The notes below the pieces were generated by a model. The model was not told the origin of the DNA and made no database searches. It saw only the letters and a program-made list of their open reading frames with translations. DNA of 64,000 bases from Solibacillus merdavium (GTDB lineage: Bacteria; Bacillota; Bacilli; Bacillales_A; Planococcaceae): positions 124,001 through 188,000 of the forward strand of contig NZ_JACSPW010000001.1 in assembly GCF_014836935.1 (NCBI RefSeq), written 5' to 3'. This document shows, piece by piece, positions 23,634 to 30,877 of the stretch (positions are counted from its first letter, which is position 1; every line of letters starts with the position of its first letter). Position numbers and translations under genes: made by a program.

Positions 23634-24313
23634 GTCTCATAATTTCTTTAGTTATCATTTTTATATTCATCCCTCTCACTTTATACGCCGGCATTGTACT
23701 GTTTAATGATAGAAAATATTATTTTATATCAATCATGATAATAATTTTAGCATCGATTCCATTTTTCCTTTCGTTTGAGAGAAGGAAGCCACAGCCTAGA
23801 GAGATATTGATAATAGCAGTTATGTCAGCCATTTCTGTCACAGGGCGTGCATTATTTGTTATTACACCGGGTTTTAAGCCTGTTGCAGCAATTGCAGCAA
23901 TAACAGGTTTTTCACTTGGAGCTGAGGCAGGTTTTTTAACAGGTGCTATATCTGCTCTTGTATCCAATATGTTCTTTGGTCAAGGACCTTGGACTCCTTT
24001 TCAAATGTTTATGTGGGGAATGATTGGTTTTATTGGCGGACTATTAGGAAGGACAGGAATTATGCATAAAAAAATACCACTTATATTATTTGGGATTTTT
24101 GCGGGCATCCTATTTTCGTTTGGCATGGATATTTGGGGGACGATGTCTTTATATGGAGTGTTTAGCATGGAAGCTTATATAGTTGCTCTGACGTCAGCAG
24201 TTCCATTTACGATTGTTTATGCAGTGTCCAACGTAATTTTTTTATTAATACTTGCAAGGCCAATTCGTGAAAAGTTGGAGCGGATTAATAATAAATACGG
24301 GACATTTCAGTAA
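23618..24313 (+). CDS. cbrT: ECF transporter S component, probable cobalamin-specific (CbrT-like)
   Basis: 231 residues, about six membrane segments. Characteristic S-component sequence is visible: PGFKPVAAIAAITGFSLGAEAGFLTGAISALVSN followed by FGQGPWTPFQMF in the middle. It is the substrate-binding membrane protein of the ECF complex. Position as last gene of a B12-riboswitch operon with transcobalamin-like proteins supports cobalamin or another corrinoid as ligand; the family includes cobalamin (CbrT) and other vitamin transporters, so specificity is an inference. Overlaps the ATPase gene by 16 bases; a terminator follows. Confidence 0.82.
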   Translation: MQKRLSLIISLVIIFIFIPLTLYAGIVLFNDRKYYFISIMIIILASIPFFLSFERRKPQPREILIIAVMSAISVTGRALFVITPGFKPVAAIAAITGFSLGAEAGFLTGAISALVSNMFFGQGPWTPFQMFMWGMIGFIGGLLGRTGIMHKKIPLILFGIFAGILFSFGMDIWGTMSLYGVFSMEAYIVALTSAVPFTIVYAVSNVIFLLILARPIREKLERINNKYGTFQ

Positions 24314-24371
24314 AAGGTATAGGGCAAGTGAAATTCGGTATAAGGAAAAAAGTTCAATTTCTTCTCTGTTA

Positions 24372-24419
24372 GACTGTAGACGAACTCGTATAAATTCGAG
24401 TTTGCTTACAGTCTTTTTT
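24372..24419 (+). terminator. Terminator of the cobalamin operon
   Basis: GACTGTAG-C-AACTCG pairs with CGAGTT-GC-TACAGTC with small internal mismatches around an AT-rich loop, followed by TTTTTT. Ends the riboswitch operon and separates it from the heme operon. Confidence 0.88.
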
Positions 24420-24588
24420 AATTAAATATAGGTTGAAAAATACCTAAGTGAAAAGTATATAATAATACAGTATAAATATAGTCAAGTTAAAATAACGACA
24501 AATTTATGAAGTTTTAATCGATTCACAAAAATTTTATACTAAAGAAGAATGTTGGTATTTGAGAAACAATCACTTTTATGGCATGCTA

Positions 24589-24615
24589 TATAATGGCATT
24601 GAGAAATATTCTCTA
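24589..24615 (+). promoter_or_regulatory. Promoter -10 and Fur-like operator of the heme-uptake operon
   Basis: A TATAAT -10 (24589-24594) is followed at once by TTGAGAAATATTCTCT (24599-24614), a palindrome whose arms GAGAA/TTCTC match the 7-1-7 Fur box TGATAATnATTATCA in about 10-11 of 14 positions. Location over the transcription start suits iron repression. A related half-site (TGAGAAACAATCA) begins at 24560. No good -35 is seen at the normal distance. The rest of the gap (24420-24588) is AT-rich with no gene. Confidence 0.55.
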
Positions 24616-24656
24616 TTAGTTAATTACATATTATGAAGAAAAGGAGGAGAATTCGT

Positions 24657-25436
24657 ATGAAAAAAAACTTCTTCATGATTTTTGCGGCGCTTTTTTTGGT
24701 AGCGTTTACTTTGCCAAACACTTCATTTGCTGCAATTGCCGATGGGACTTACGAAGTGAACTATCAAGTAAATAAACCTGGCAGCAATTCGGCTTCCATG
24801 GCTAATGATTATTTTTTAAAGCCTGCCAAGTTAATTGTAAATAACGGTAAGATGACAATGCAGCTTACGATAAAAAACAGTAGCTGGGTTACAGAGTTTA
24901 AACCTCCGGGCGGGGCAAAAGTAATTAGTACAAATGAGTCTGCAGGTCAACGTACTGTTCAGTTTCCAGTGTCGAATGCAAATTTAGTAACAATCGCCAT
25001 GAAAATAGATATTGATGATATTGATTACCACCATGCCTATAGTGTGGATTTTGTATTCAACAGTTCAGGTTTACCAGAAGCAAAAGTGGACGAGCCTAAA
25101 GCGCAGGTAAAGCCAGTAAAAGAGGAAACAAATCAAGCAACATCTGCTAAGGAGTCAACAACACAATCGTCAGGAAGTAATACTTCTTCAAATAAAACAG
25201 CACCATCAACTGAACCACAAAAAACAGAATCATCAACAGAGCAAGCAACTACAGAAGCAAATACAGATGATTCTACAAAGACAGATGAAGAAAATGCATC
25301 TGAAATGGCGCAAGCTGAAAATTCAGAGGTAGTAGAAAATCCGGAGACGAGCGATGAATTACCGCTTGTGGCGATGATGTTATTCATCGTAGCGGCGATT
25401 GTATTTATTCGCACAAAACAAACAAAAACAAGATAG
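24657..25436 (+). CDS. isdC: IsdC-like NEAT-domain heme protein with sortase B signal
   Basis: 259 residues. ATG 24657 follows AGGAGGAG; the in-frame ATG 24633 precedes that site. Signal peptide (1-26, SFAA), one NEAT domain (about 28-145) with the heme-contact helix SMANDYF and a YHHAY (YxxxY) motif in the last strand, a Thr/Ser/Glu-rich linker, then NPETS (228-232), a hydrophobic helix and a charged tail. NPETS fits the NPxT[N/S/G] sorting signals used by sortase B, whose gene is 4.7 kb downstream in the same operon. IsdC-type proteins sit within the wall and pass heme to the IsdE lipoprotein. Confidence 0.9.
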   Translation: MKKNFFMIFAALFLVAFTLPNTSFAAIADGTYEVNYQVNKPGSNSASMANDYFLKPAKLIVNNGKMTMQLTIKNSSWVTEFKPPGGAKVISTNESAGQRTVQFPVSNANLVTIAMKIDIDDIDYHHAYSVDFVFNSSGLPEAKVDEPKAQVKPVKEETNQATSAKESTTQSSGSNTSSNKTAPSTEPQKTESSTEQATTEANTDDSTKTDEENASEMAQAENSEVVENPETSDELPLVAMMLFIVAAIVFIRTKQTKTR

Positions 25437-25455
25437 AAAATTGGAGGAAATGAAA

Positions 25456-27264
25456 ATGGTTAAAAAATCAAAAGCAACAAAAGCGGTCTTGGCATCGCTA
25501 TTAGCAACATCTGCAATTGTACCAGCAATGGCAGTATCTGCTGAAGTAGGTGGGGAAACGACTCGTACGGGTGAAGCAACAACTACTGCAGCGGCAAAGA
25601 CGATTGATTTTAAAGTAGATGCCCCTGAATCTTTACAGCGCTTTATTCCTACTACAGGTAAATTAGTTGAGCGAAATGGTCAGCAATTTATTAATCTGGA
25701 ATTATCTGACGCAGTATTAGGTATGGTAAATAGCGTAACAGTAGCGGGTCAACCAGCAATGGCTGAATTTAACGGAAAAAAACATATTAATATTCCAGTA
25801 ACAGCTGATTATGCGCCAGTGGAAGTAACTTTAAATATGACAATTACTTTCGTTGGTAAAGATCCGGTAGATTATAAAGTTACATTAACTCCAGATGCAA
25901 AATCAATAAAAGAAGCAACAGAAACAACTAAACCCGTTGAAGAAGCAAAAGAAGAAAAAATCTTCAAAGTAGGTAAAACATTCGATTCAGTAGCAGACGG
26001 TACTTATGATATTAAGTGGGATGCTTATAAAGATAAAGTAGGAAACTACAAAGCAATTACAAGCCATTTTTCACCTGATGCAAAATTAATCGTAAAAGAT
26101 GGCAAATATTCAGTACAGCTAACTATTACTGAAGATTCAAAAGCAATGGTACCGGATGTAACAATTGCGGGTAAAAATGTTGTTGCAAAAGATGGCATCG
26201 TTACTTTAGAAATTCCATCAATCAGTGATTTACATGAAGCTTCAGTACACGTTGTTGTACCTGCAATGAATATGGATAAACCTTATCCATTTGGCTTCGC
26301 TATTGAAACGGCTAACTTAGAATTACCAAAAGCAGAAGCTGCACCAGCACCAGCTCCGGTTGAAGCAACAAAAATGCCTGTTACTGTATTTAAAGATGGA
26401 ACAAAAGAACAATCAATTATGCAAGGCACATATTTAGCTAATGAAGTAATGGTTACTTCTACTGAGGGCGGATACGATGTTGATGTAACATTCCCACAAG
26501 GTCAATGGTTAAATGACTTCAAAGTTGAAGGTGCGACAGTAGCATTGAAATCAGAAGAAACTGTAGGGAAAAATACAGTTCAAATTTACACGATCTCATT
26601 AAAAGATATTAATGAGATTTATAATGCAACTGTTGATTTAACAGTTGATGCTGCTGGTGTAAAATATGATTCAGTTCATAAAGTACAATTACAATTCGGT
26701 GAAAAGAAACCAGTTCCTGTAGCAGCTCCATTTAAAGATATTGCTAACAACGGAAACAAAGATGCAATCGTTAATCTATTCAACAAAGGTATTTTCATCG
26801 CTGCAGACAACTTTAATCCAGGCAATAACGTTACACGTGCTCAGTTCGCTTTAATGTTAAACCGTGCATTAAAATTAGATGTACCAGCAAAAGCGGCGTT
26901 CACAGATATCGTGAAATATGGTGACGAAGCGAAAAAAGCGATTAACGCTTTAAATGGTTATGGCATCATCAATGGTAAAACAGCTACTACATTCGCACCT
27001 GCACAAGATGTGACTCGTAAACAAGCTGCATTAATGATCTACCGTTTATTAGAGAAGAATGGTTATACTGCAACTGGCGATACAGCTAAATTCTCTGATA
27101 TGCCAAAAGAAGTGGAAGCTTCAAAAGCAATTTCTGAATTAAATAAATTAGGTATTATTTCTGGTTTTGAAGGTAAGTTTAATCCAGAAAACAAATTAAC
27201 TCGTTCACAAATGGCTAAAATTTTAAACAATACTTTAACAGTTGTTGAAGGTTTAAAAAAATAA
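25456..27264 (+). CDS. NEAT-repeat surface protein with SLH anchor
   Basis: 602 residues. ATG 25456 lies eight bases after GGAGG; the ATG at 25450 is too close. Signal peptide (1-29, AVSAE); an N-terminal beta domain (about 43-150), then two NEAT-like domains (about 178-300, ADGTYDIKWDAYKD...; and about 308-420, MQGTYLANEVMV...), and three SLH repeats (425-602). The NEAT-like domains lack the SxxxxY helix and have YPFGF or YDSVH where heme-binding NEATs have YxxxY, so heme contact is doubtful and hemoprotein binding or scaffolding is possible. SLH anchoring replaces the sortase A-type anchor of IsdA/B/H. Confidence 0.82.
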   Translation: MVKKSKATKAVLASLLATSAIVPAMAVSAEVGGETTRTGEATTTAAAKTIDFKVDAPESLQRFIPTTGKLVERNGQQFINLELSDAVLGMVNSVTVAGQPAMAEFNGKKHINIPVTADYAPVEVTLNMTITFVGKDPVDYKVTLTPDAKSIKEATETTKPVEEAKEEKIFKVGKTFDSVADGTYDIKWDAYKDKVGNYKAITSHFSPDAKLIVKDGKYSVQLTITEDSKAMVPDVTIAGKNVVAKDGIVTLEIPSISDLHEASVHVVVPAMNMDKPYPFGFAIETANLELPKAEAAPAPAPVEATKMPVTVFKDGTKEQSIMQGTYLANEVMVTSTEGGYDVDVTFPQGQWLNDFKVEGATVALKSEETVGKNTVQIYTISLKDINEIYNATVDLTVDAAGVKYDSVHKVQLQFGEKKPVPVAAPFKDIANNGNKDAIVNLFNKGIFIAADNFNPGNNVTRAQFALMLNRALKLDVPAKAAFTDIVKYGDEAKKAINALNGYGIINGKTATTFAPAQDVTRKQAALMIYRLLEKNGYTATGDTAKFSDMPKEVEASKAISELNKLGIISGFEGKFNPENKLTRSQMAKILNNTLTVVEGLKK

Positions 27265-27333
27265 TTAAATGAACTGCAGACGGTTTGAGTAACGGATTTT
27301 AAAAAAGCCATCAGCAAATAGTTATAGTAGGTA

Positions 27334-27368
27334 GGGTTGTGTTAAAAGTGTTACTTTTAGCGCAGCCC
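27334..27368 (+). repeat. Inverted-repeat hairpin, copy 1 of a family also at 51221
   Basis: GGGTTGTGTTAAAAG pairs with CTTTTAGCGCAGCCC (several G-T wobbles) with a TGTTA loop. The left arm resembles GGGCTGTGTTAAAAG of the hairpin at 51221-51267. Located after the NEAT-SLH gene; it may act as a partial terminator, with the ATTTTTA tail being weak. Confidence 0.6.
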
Positions 27369-27412
27369 CAATCCTATTTTTACGAAAAATATTTATAAGA
27401 TGACGCTTAAAT

Positions 27413-27455
27413 TGAAGTAAAATTCCATCTATGTTGGAGATGAAATTTTACTTCA
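27413..27455 (+). other. Long hairpin in the leader of the IsdE-like gene
   Basis: TGAAGTAAAATTCCATCT pairs with AGATGAAATTTTACTTCA (one mismatch) around a seven-base loop, just before the AGGAGG ribosome site of the next gene. No T-run follows, so a mRNA stability or processing element that changes the ratio of surface protein to transporter is more likely than a terminator. Confidence 0.6.
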
Positions 27456-27480
27456 GTTTAAACACTAGGAGGAAAAATAA

Positions 27481-28386
27481 ATGAAAAAGTGGCTTATCGG
27501 ACTCGCACTAAGTGGTGCTGTACTTGCGGGTTGCGGAGATGGAGAGAAACAAACAGAAAACGCCGAAACAGTGGCAGAAAATACGGCTTCAGGCCAAGCG
27601 TCTGCTATAGAAGAAGAGCATCGAATTATTGCGGGAACAGTGGTAATCGCGCAAATTCTGGATCGATTAAATCTTAATGCTGTAGCGATTCCCGATACGG
27701 TTAAGGAATTGCCCTCGCGTTTTGATGGACTGCCTGACATTGGAAATGCGATGGACCCTGACGCAGAAATTATTAAGTCACTTAATCCTACTGAGGTATT
27801 GTCAGTTTCAACATTGGAATATGATTTAAAGGATAAATTTGAACAATTAAAAATTCCTGTAGATTTTGTGGATCTAACAAGTATTGAAGCAATGATGGAT
27901 GAGATAACGGTACTTGGAGAGCGCTACAATCGTGTAGAAGAAGCGAAACTATTAAATGATGAGTTACAGACGGAAATTGATGCAGTAAAAGTAGCTGCAA
28001 GTGATAAAGAAAAACCACGTGTCTTGATTTTACTAGGTGTACCAGGCAGTTATTTAGTAGCAACAGAAAATTCGTACGCGGGCGACTTAGTTCGTTTAGC
28101 CGGCGGGGAAAATGTAATGGCCGGTCAGGATGCAGAATATTTGCCTTCTAACACTGAATATTTATATTCTTCAAATCCTGATATAATTTTACGTTTAGCT
28201 CACGGCATGCCAGATGAAGTAATAAAAATGTTTGATGAAGAATTTGTGAAAAATGATGTTTGGAAACATTTTAATGCAGTGAAAAATGGACAAGTATTTG
28301 ATCTAGAAGAAGAGTTATTCGGTACGACAGCAGCATTGAATGTACCAGATGCACTTCATCAATTGGAGAAAATTTTCTATCAATAA
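27481..28386 (+). CDS. isdE: Heme ABC transporter substrate-binding lipoprotein (IsdE-like)
   Basis: 301 residues; lipoprotein signal with LAGC lipobox (Cys 18), then a bilobed TroA/periplasmic-binding fold typical of class III binding proteins (GLPDIGNAMDPDAEIIKSLNPTEVL near 80-105; ALNVPDALHQLEKIFY at the end). IsdE takes heme from NEAT proteins and gives it to the permease. AGGAGG ribosome site eight bases upstream. Followed by the matching permease and ATPase. Heme rather than siderophore specificity rests on the NEAT/SrtB context. Confidence 0.9.
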   Translation: MKKWLIGLALSGAVLAGCGDGEKQTENAETVAENTASGQASAIEEEHRIIAGTVVIAQILDRLNLNAVAIPDTVKELPSRFDGLPDIGNAMDPDAEIIKSLNPTEVLSVSTLEYDLKDKFEQLKIPVDFVDLTSIEAMMDEITVLGERYNRVEEAKLLNDELQTEIDAVKVAASDKEKPRVLILLGVPGSYLVATENSYAGDLVRLAGGENVMAGQDAEYLPSNTEYLYSSNPDIILRLAHGMPDEVIKMFDEEFVKNDVWKHFNAVKNGQVFDLEEELFGTTAALNVPDALHQLEKIFYQ

Positions 28387-28449
28387 CAATGTGAAAAAGC
28401 AAAGCCTTGAGGGAGGTTTTGCTGTTTCCTTACATAAAGGGTGTTTGCT

Positions 28450-29403
28450 GTGACAAAAAAAATCATTAGCTTTATAGCTGTTGCTGTTTTATTAATCATA
28501 ACTGTTATTTATGCCGCGACAACTGGCAGTATCCAAATGTCATTTATTGAATTTATAACAAATTTTTTTAATCCAGATAATGCAGATATGGCTGCCATTA
28601 AAGACTTGCGCTTTCCACGAATTATCGTTGCATTATTTGCTGGAGCAGCGTTATCAGTTGCGGGCGTATTGCTGCAGGCCATTATGAGAAATCCATTAGC
28701 CGATGCAGGATTTATTGGAATTTCCGCCGGGGCAGCATTTACTAAACTATTTATTGTTAGCTTCGTACCAACACTATTTTTCTTCACGCCTATCGCGGCA
28801 TTTATCGGTGGTGCGCTAGCTTGTTTCTTCGTTTTTTTACTTTCATGGAAATCAGGATTGAATCCATTAAAATTAATATTGGTCGGCATTGCGATTAATG
28901 CAATGTTTTCTGGTCTTACAGAAGCAATGATTAGCTTTGGTGCTTCTGCATCAGGATCGATTACATCTAATTTATCATTTAAAACTTGGGATGACGTATC
29001 GTTAATCGTAACATACGGCTCAATCGGACTTATTTTGGCAATAATTTTATATGCTTCCTGTAATGTCCTCGTGCTATCTGATAAAACAGCTAAAAGTGTG
29101 GGCTTTAACGTAACGGCTGCAAGAATAGTTATCGCCGCTGTTGCCGTTCTATTGGCGGCGGCTTCGGTTGTCGTAGCAGGTGTCATTTCTTTTGTCGGAA
29201 TATTAGTGCCACATATTGCGCGCCGACTTGTTGGTTATGATCATAAAGTGCTGATTCCTTTTACAGCACTATTAGGAGCATTTATTATATTATTAGCAGA
29301 CACGTTAGGTCGTACGATGTTTAGCCCGATGGAAGTGCCGGCTTCGACAATTATGGCGATTATCGGTGGTCCGTTCCTCATATTTTTACTTAGAAAAGAG
29401 TGA
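28450..29403 (+). CDS. isdF: Heme ABC transporter permease (IsdF-like, FecCD family)
   Basis: 317 residues, about nine to ten membrane helices, FecCD/BtuC type (RIIVALFAGAALSVAGVLLQAIMRNPLADAGFIG block; GVISFVGILVPHIARRLVGYDH coupling region). GTG 28450 is preferred to GTG 28441 because AAAGGG is eight to nine bases ahead. Forms the channel for the IsdE-like lipoprotein. The ATPase gene begins five bases after its stop. Confidence 0.92.
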   Translation: MTKKIISFIAVAVLLIITVIYAATTGSIQMSFIEFITNFFNPDNADMAAIKDLRFPRIIVALFAGAALSVAGVLLQAIMRNPLADAGFIGISAGAAFTKLFIVSFVPTLFFFTPIAAFIGGALACFFVFLLSWKSGLNPLKLILVGIAINAMFSGLTEAMISFGASASGSITSNLSFKTWDDVSLIVTYGSIGLILAIILYASCNVLVLSDKTAKSVGFNVTAARIVIAAVAVLLAAASVVVAGVISFVGILVPHIARRLVGYDHKVLIPFTALLGAFIILLADTLGRTMFSPMEVPASTIMAIIGGPFLIFLLRKE

Positions 29404-29407
29404 CAAA

Positions 29408-30178
29408 ATGGAAATTAAACAAGTAGTCGTTTCGCATGATGGTAAGGCGCGGCATTTAAATGAAGTATCCACAGTCATTCCGAAAGGGAAAGTAACGACA
29501 ATAATTGGTCCAAATGGTTGTGGGAAGTCGACATTATTAAGTGTAATGTCACGAAACAAGGTTCCGCTCGAAGGGAAAGCTACTCTTGAAAACCGAGATT
29601 TAGTCGAATATAAACCGAAAGAATTCGCAAAAAAGTTTGCGATTGTTTATCAGCAAAATGATATTCCGGCAGATTTAACTGTGGAGAAGCTTGTCATGTA
29701 TGGTCGCATGCCACATAATTCCCTATTTAAAAAGAAGACTAATGAAGATGAAGAGGCAGTAACATGGGCATTGCAATGTACGAATTTACTTGGTAAACGG
29801 CATAATGATTTATCTGCCCTATCAGGTGGGGAGCGTCAACGAGTATGGATTGCGATGGCACTTGCTCAGCAATCTGAAATACTGTGCCTGGATGAGCCGA
29901 CAACGTATTTGGATATTTATTATCAACTTGAACTGTTAGAGCTTGTAAAGCAATTAAATGAACAATATGGTTTAACGATTGTCATGGTTCTTCATGATAT
30001 TAATCAGGCAATTCGGTACAGTGACCATGTTATTCTAATGAAAGCCGGAAAAATCATTGCAGAAGGCCTTCCACGCGATGTCATTACAAAGGAAGTCATT
30101 AAGGAAGTATACGGTGTCAATTCCGTGTTTCATGAAGATGAAAAACTGGGACTTTATATGATGCCGTTAAGCATATGA
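29408..30178 (+). CDS. Heme/iron ABC transporter ATPase
   Basis: 256 residues, FepC/FhuC-type ATPase: Walker A GPNGCGKST (about 35-43), signature LSGGERQ, Walker B ILCLDEPTTYLDI, and an H-loop VLHDINQA. ATG 29408 follows the permease stop by five bases; the in-frame ATG at 29366 lies inside the permease gene and lacks a site. Partner of the IsdE-F-like proteins. In S. aureus the Isd system uses an ATPase encoded elsewhere, so an in-operon ATPase is a useful difference. Confidence 0.93.
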   Translation: MEIKQVVVSHDGKARHLNEVSTVIPKGKVTTIIGPNGCGKSTLLSVMSRNKVPLEGKATLENRDLVEYKPKEFAKKFAIVYQQNDIPADLTVEKLVMYGRMPHNSLFKKKTNEDEEAVTWALQCTNLLGKRHNDLSALSGGERQRVWIAMALAQQSEILCLDEPTTYLDIYYQLELLELVKQLNEQYGLTIVMVLHDINQAIRYSDHVILMKAGKIIAEGLPRDVITKEVIKEVYGVNSVFHEDEKLGLYMMPLSI

Positions 30179-30864
30179 TTATGCGACAATGGATTCGTGT
30201 ATTGAGCGCAGTTGTAATGATTGTTTGTGCAGTTATCGTTGTTCGGCATTACTTAGGATATAGTGAAGTAAACGAAAAGCTAGAACAGGCACAGCAAACA
30301 ATGGAACTAGGTGAGCTTAAGGAACTTCAGCAACAAAATAATAATATCATCGGGTGGCTTACATTGGAAAATACCCGATTAAATAATCCTGTATTACAAA
30401 CGGATAATAATGAATTTTACTTAAAGCATAATTATTTAGATGAAAAAAGTCGTGGTGGAAGTATTTTTGCTGATTTCCGAAATGATGTAATGGAAGATCG
30501 GCATACGATTTTTTATGGGCATGTTTTACGTAATGGTACGATGTTTGGCGATTTAACGAAGTTTAACGAGCAAGCTTATGCAGTAGAGCATGCTGTTTTT
30601 TATTATGAGACAGATGCCAATCGCTATGCTCTGCATGTATTTGCTGCATATGAAACGACAACAGATTTTTATTATATCGAAACGCAATTTACGAATGATA
30701 CATTTGACCAGTTCTTATTAGATATTCAACAAAAATCTTCAATAAAAATGCCAGTCGAAGTAGCAAATTCTGATAAAATCGCGACTTTTTCGACTTGTAC
30801 GACATCCCCTGACGACAAAGAACGATTTGTTGTTCATACAAAGGTAGTCGAACTAGAAAAATAA
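30175..30864 (+). CDS. srtB: Class B sortase
   Basis: 229 residues; an N-terminal membrane anchor (about 7-27) then the sortase domain with catalytic His116 (FYGHVL), Cys208 (STCTT) and Arg217 (ERFVVH) all present. Sortase B links IsdC-like proteins to peptidoglycan; the NPETS signal of the first gene in this operon is the expected substrate. The start overlaps the ATPase stop by four bases (ATGA). Confidence 0.95.
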   Translation: MIMRQWIRVLSAVVMIVCAVIVVRHYLGYSEVNEKLEQAQQTMELGELKELQQQNNNIIGWLTLENTRLNNPVLQTDNNEFYLKHNYLDEKSRGGSIFADFRNDVMEDRHTIFYGHVLRNGTMFGDLTKFNEQAYAVEHAVFYYETDANRYALHVFAAYETTTDFYYIETQFTNDTFDQFLLDIQQKSSIKMPVEVANSDKIATFSTCTTSPDDKERFVVHTKVVELEK

Positions 30865-30877
30865 GAGGTGAATCAAT

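Noticed and set aside
28509-29186. Minus-strand open frame of 225 codons opposite isdF
   Set aside because: Ala/Asn/Ile-rich product of a reversed membrane gene; no start signal.
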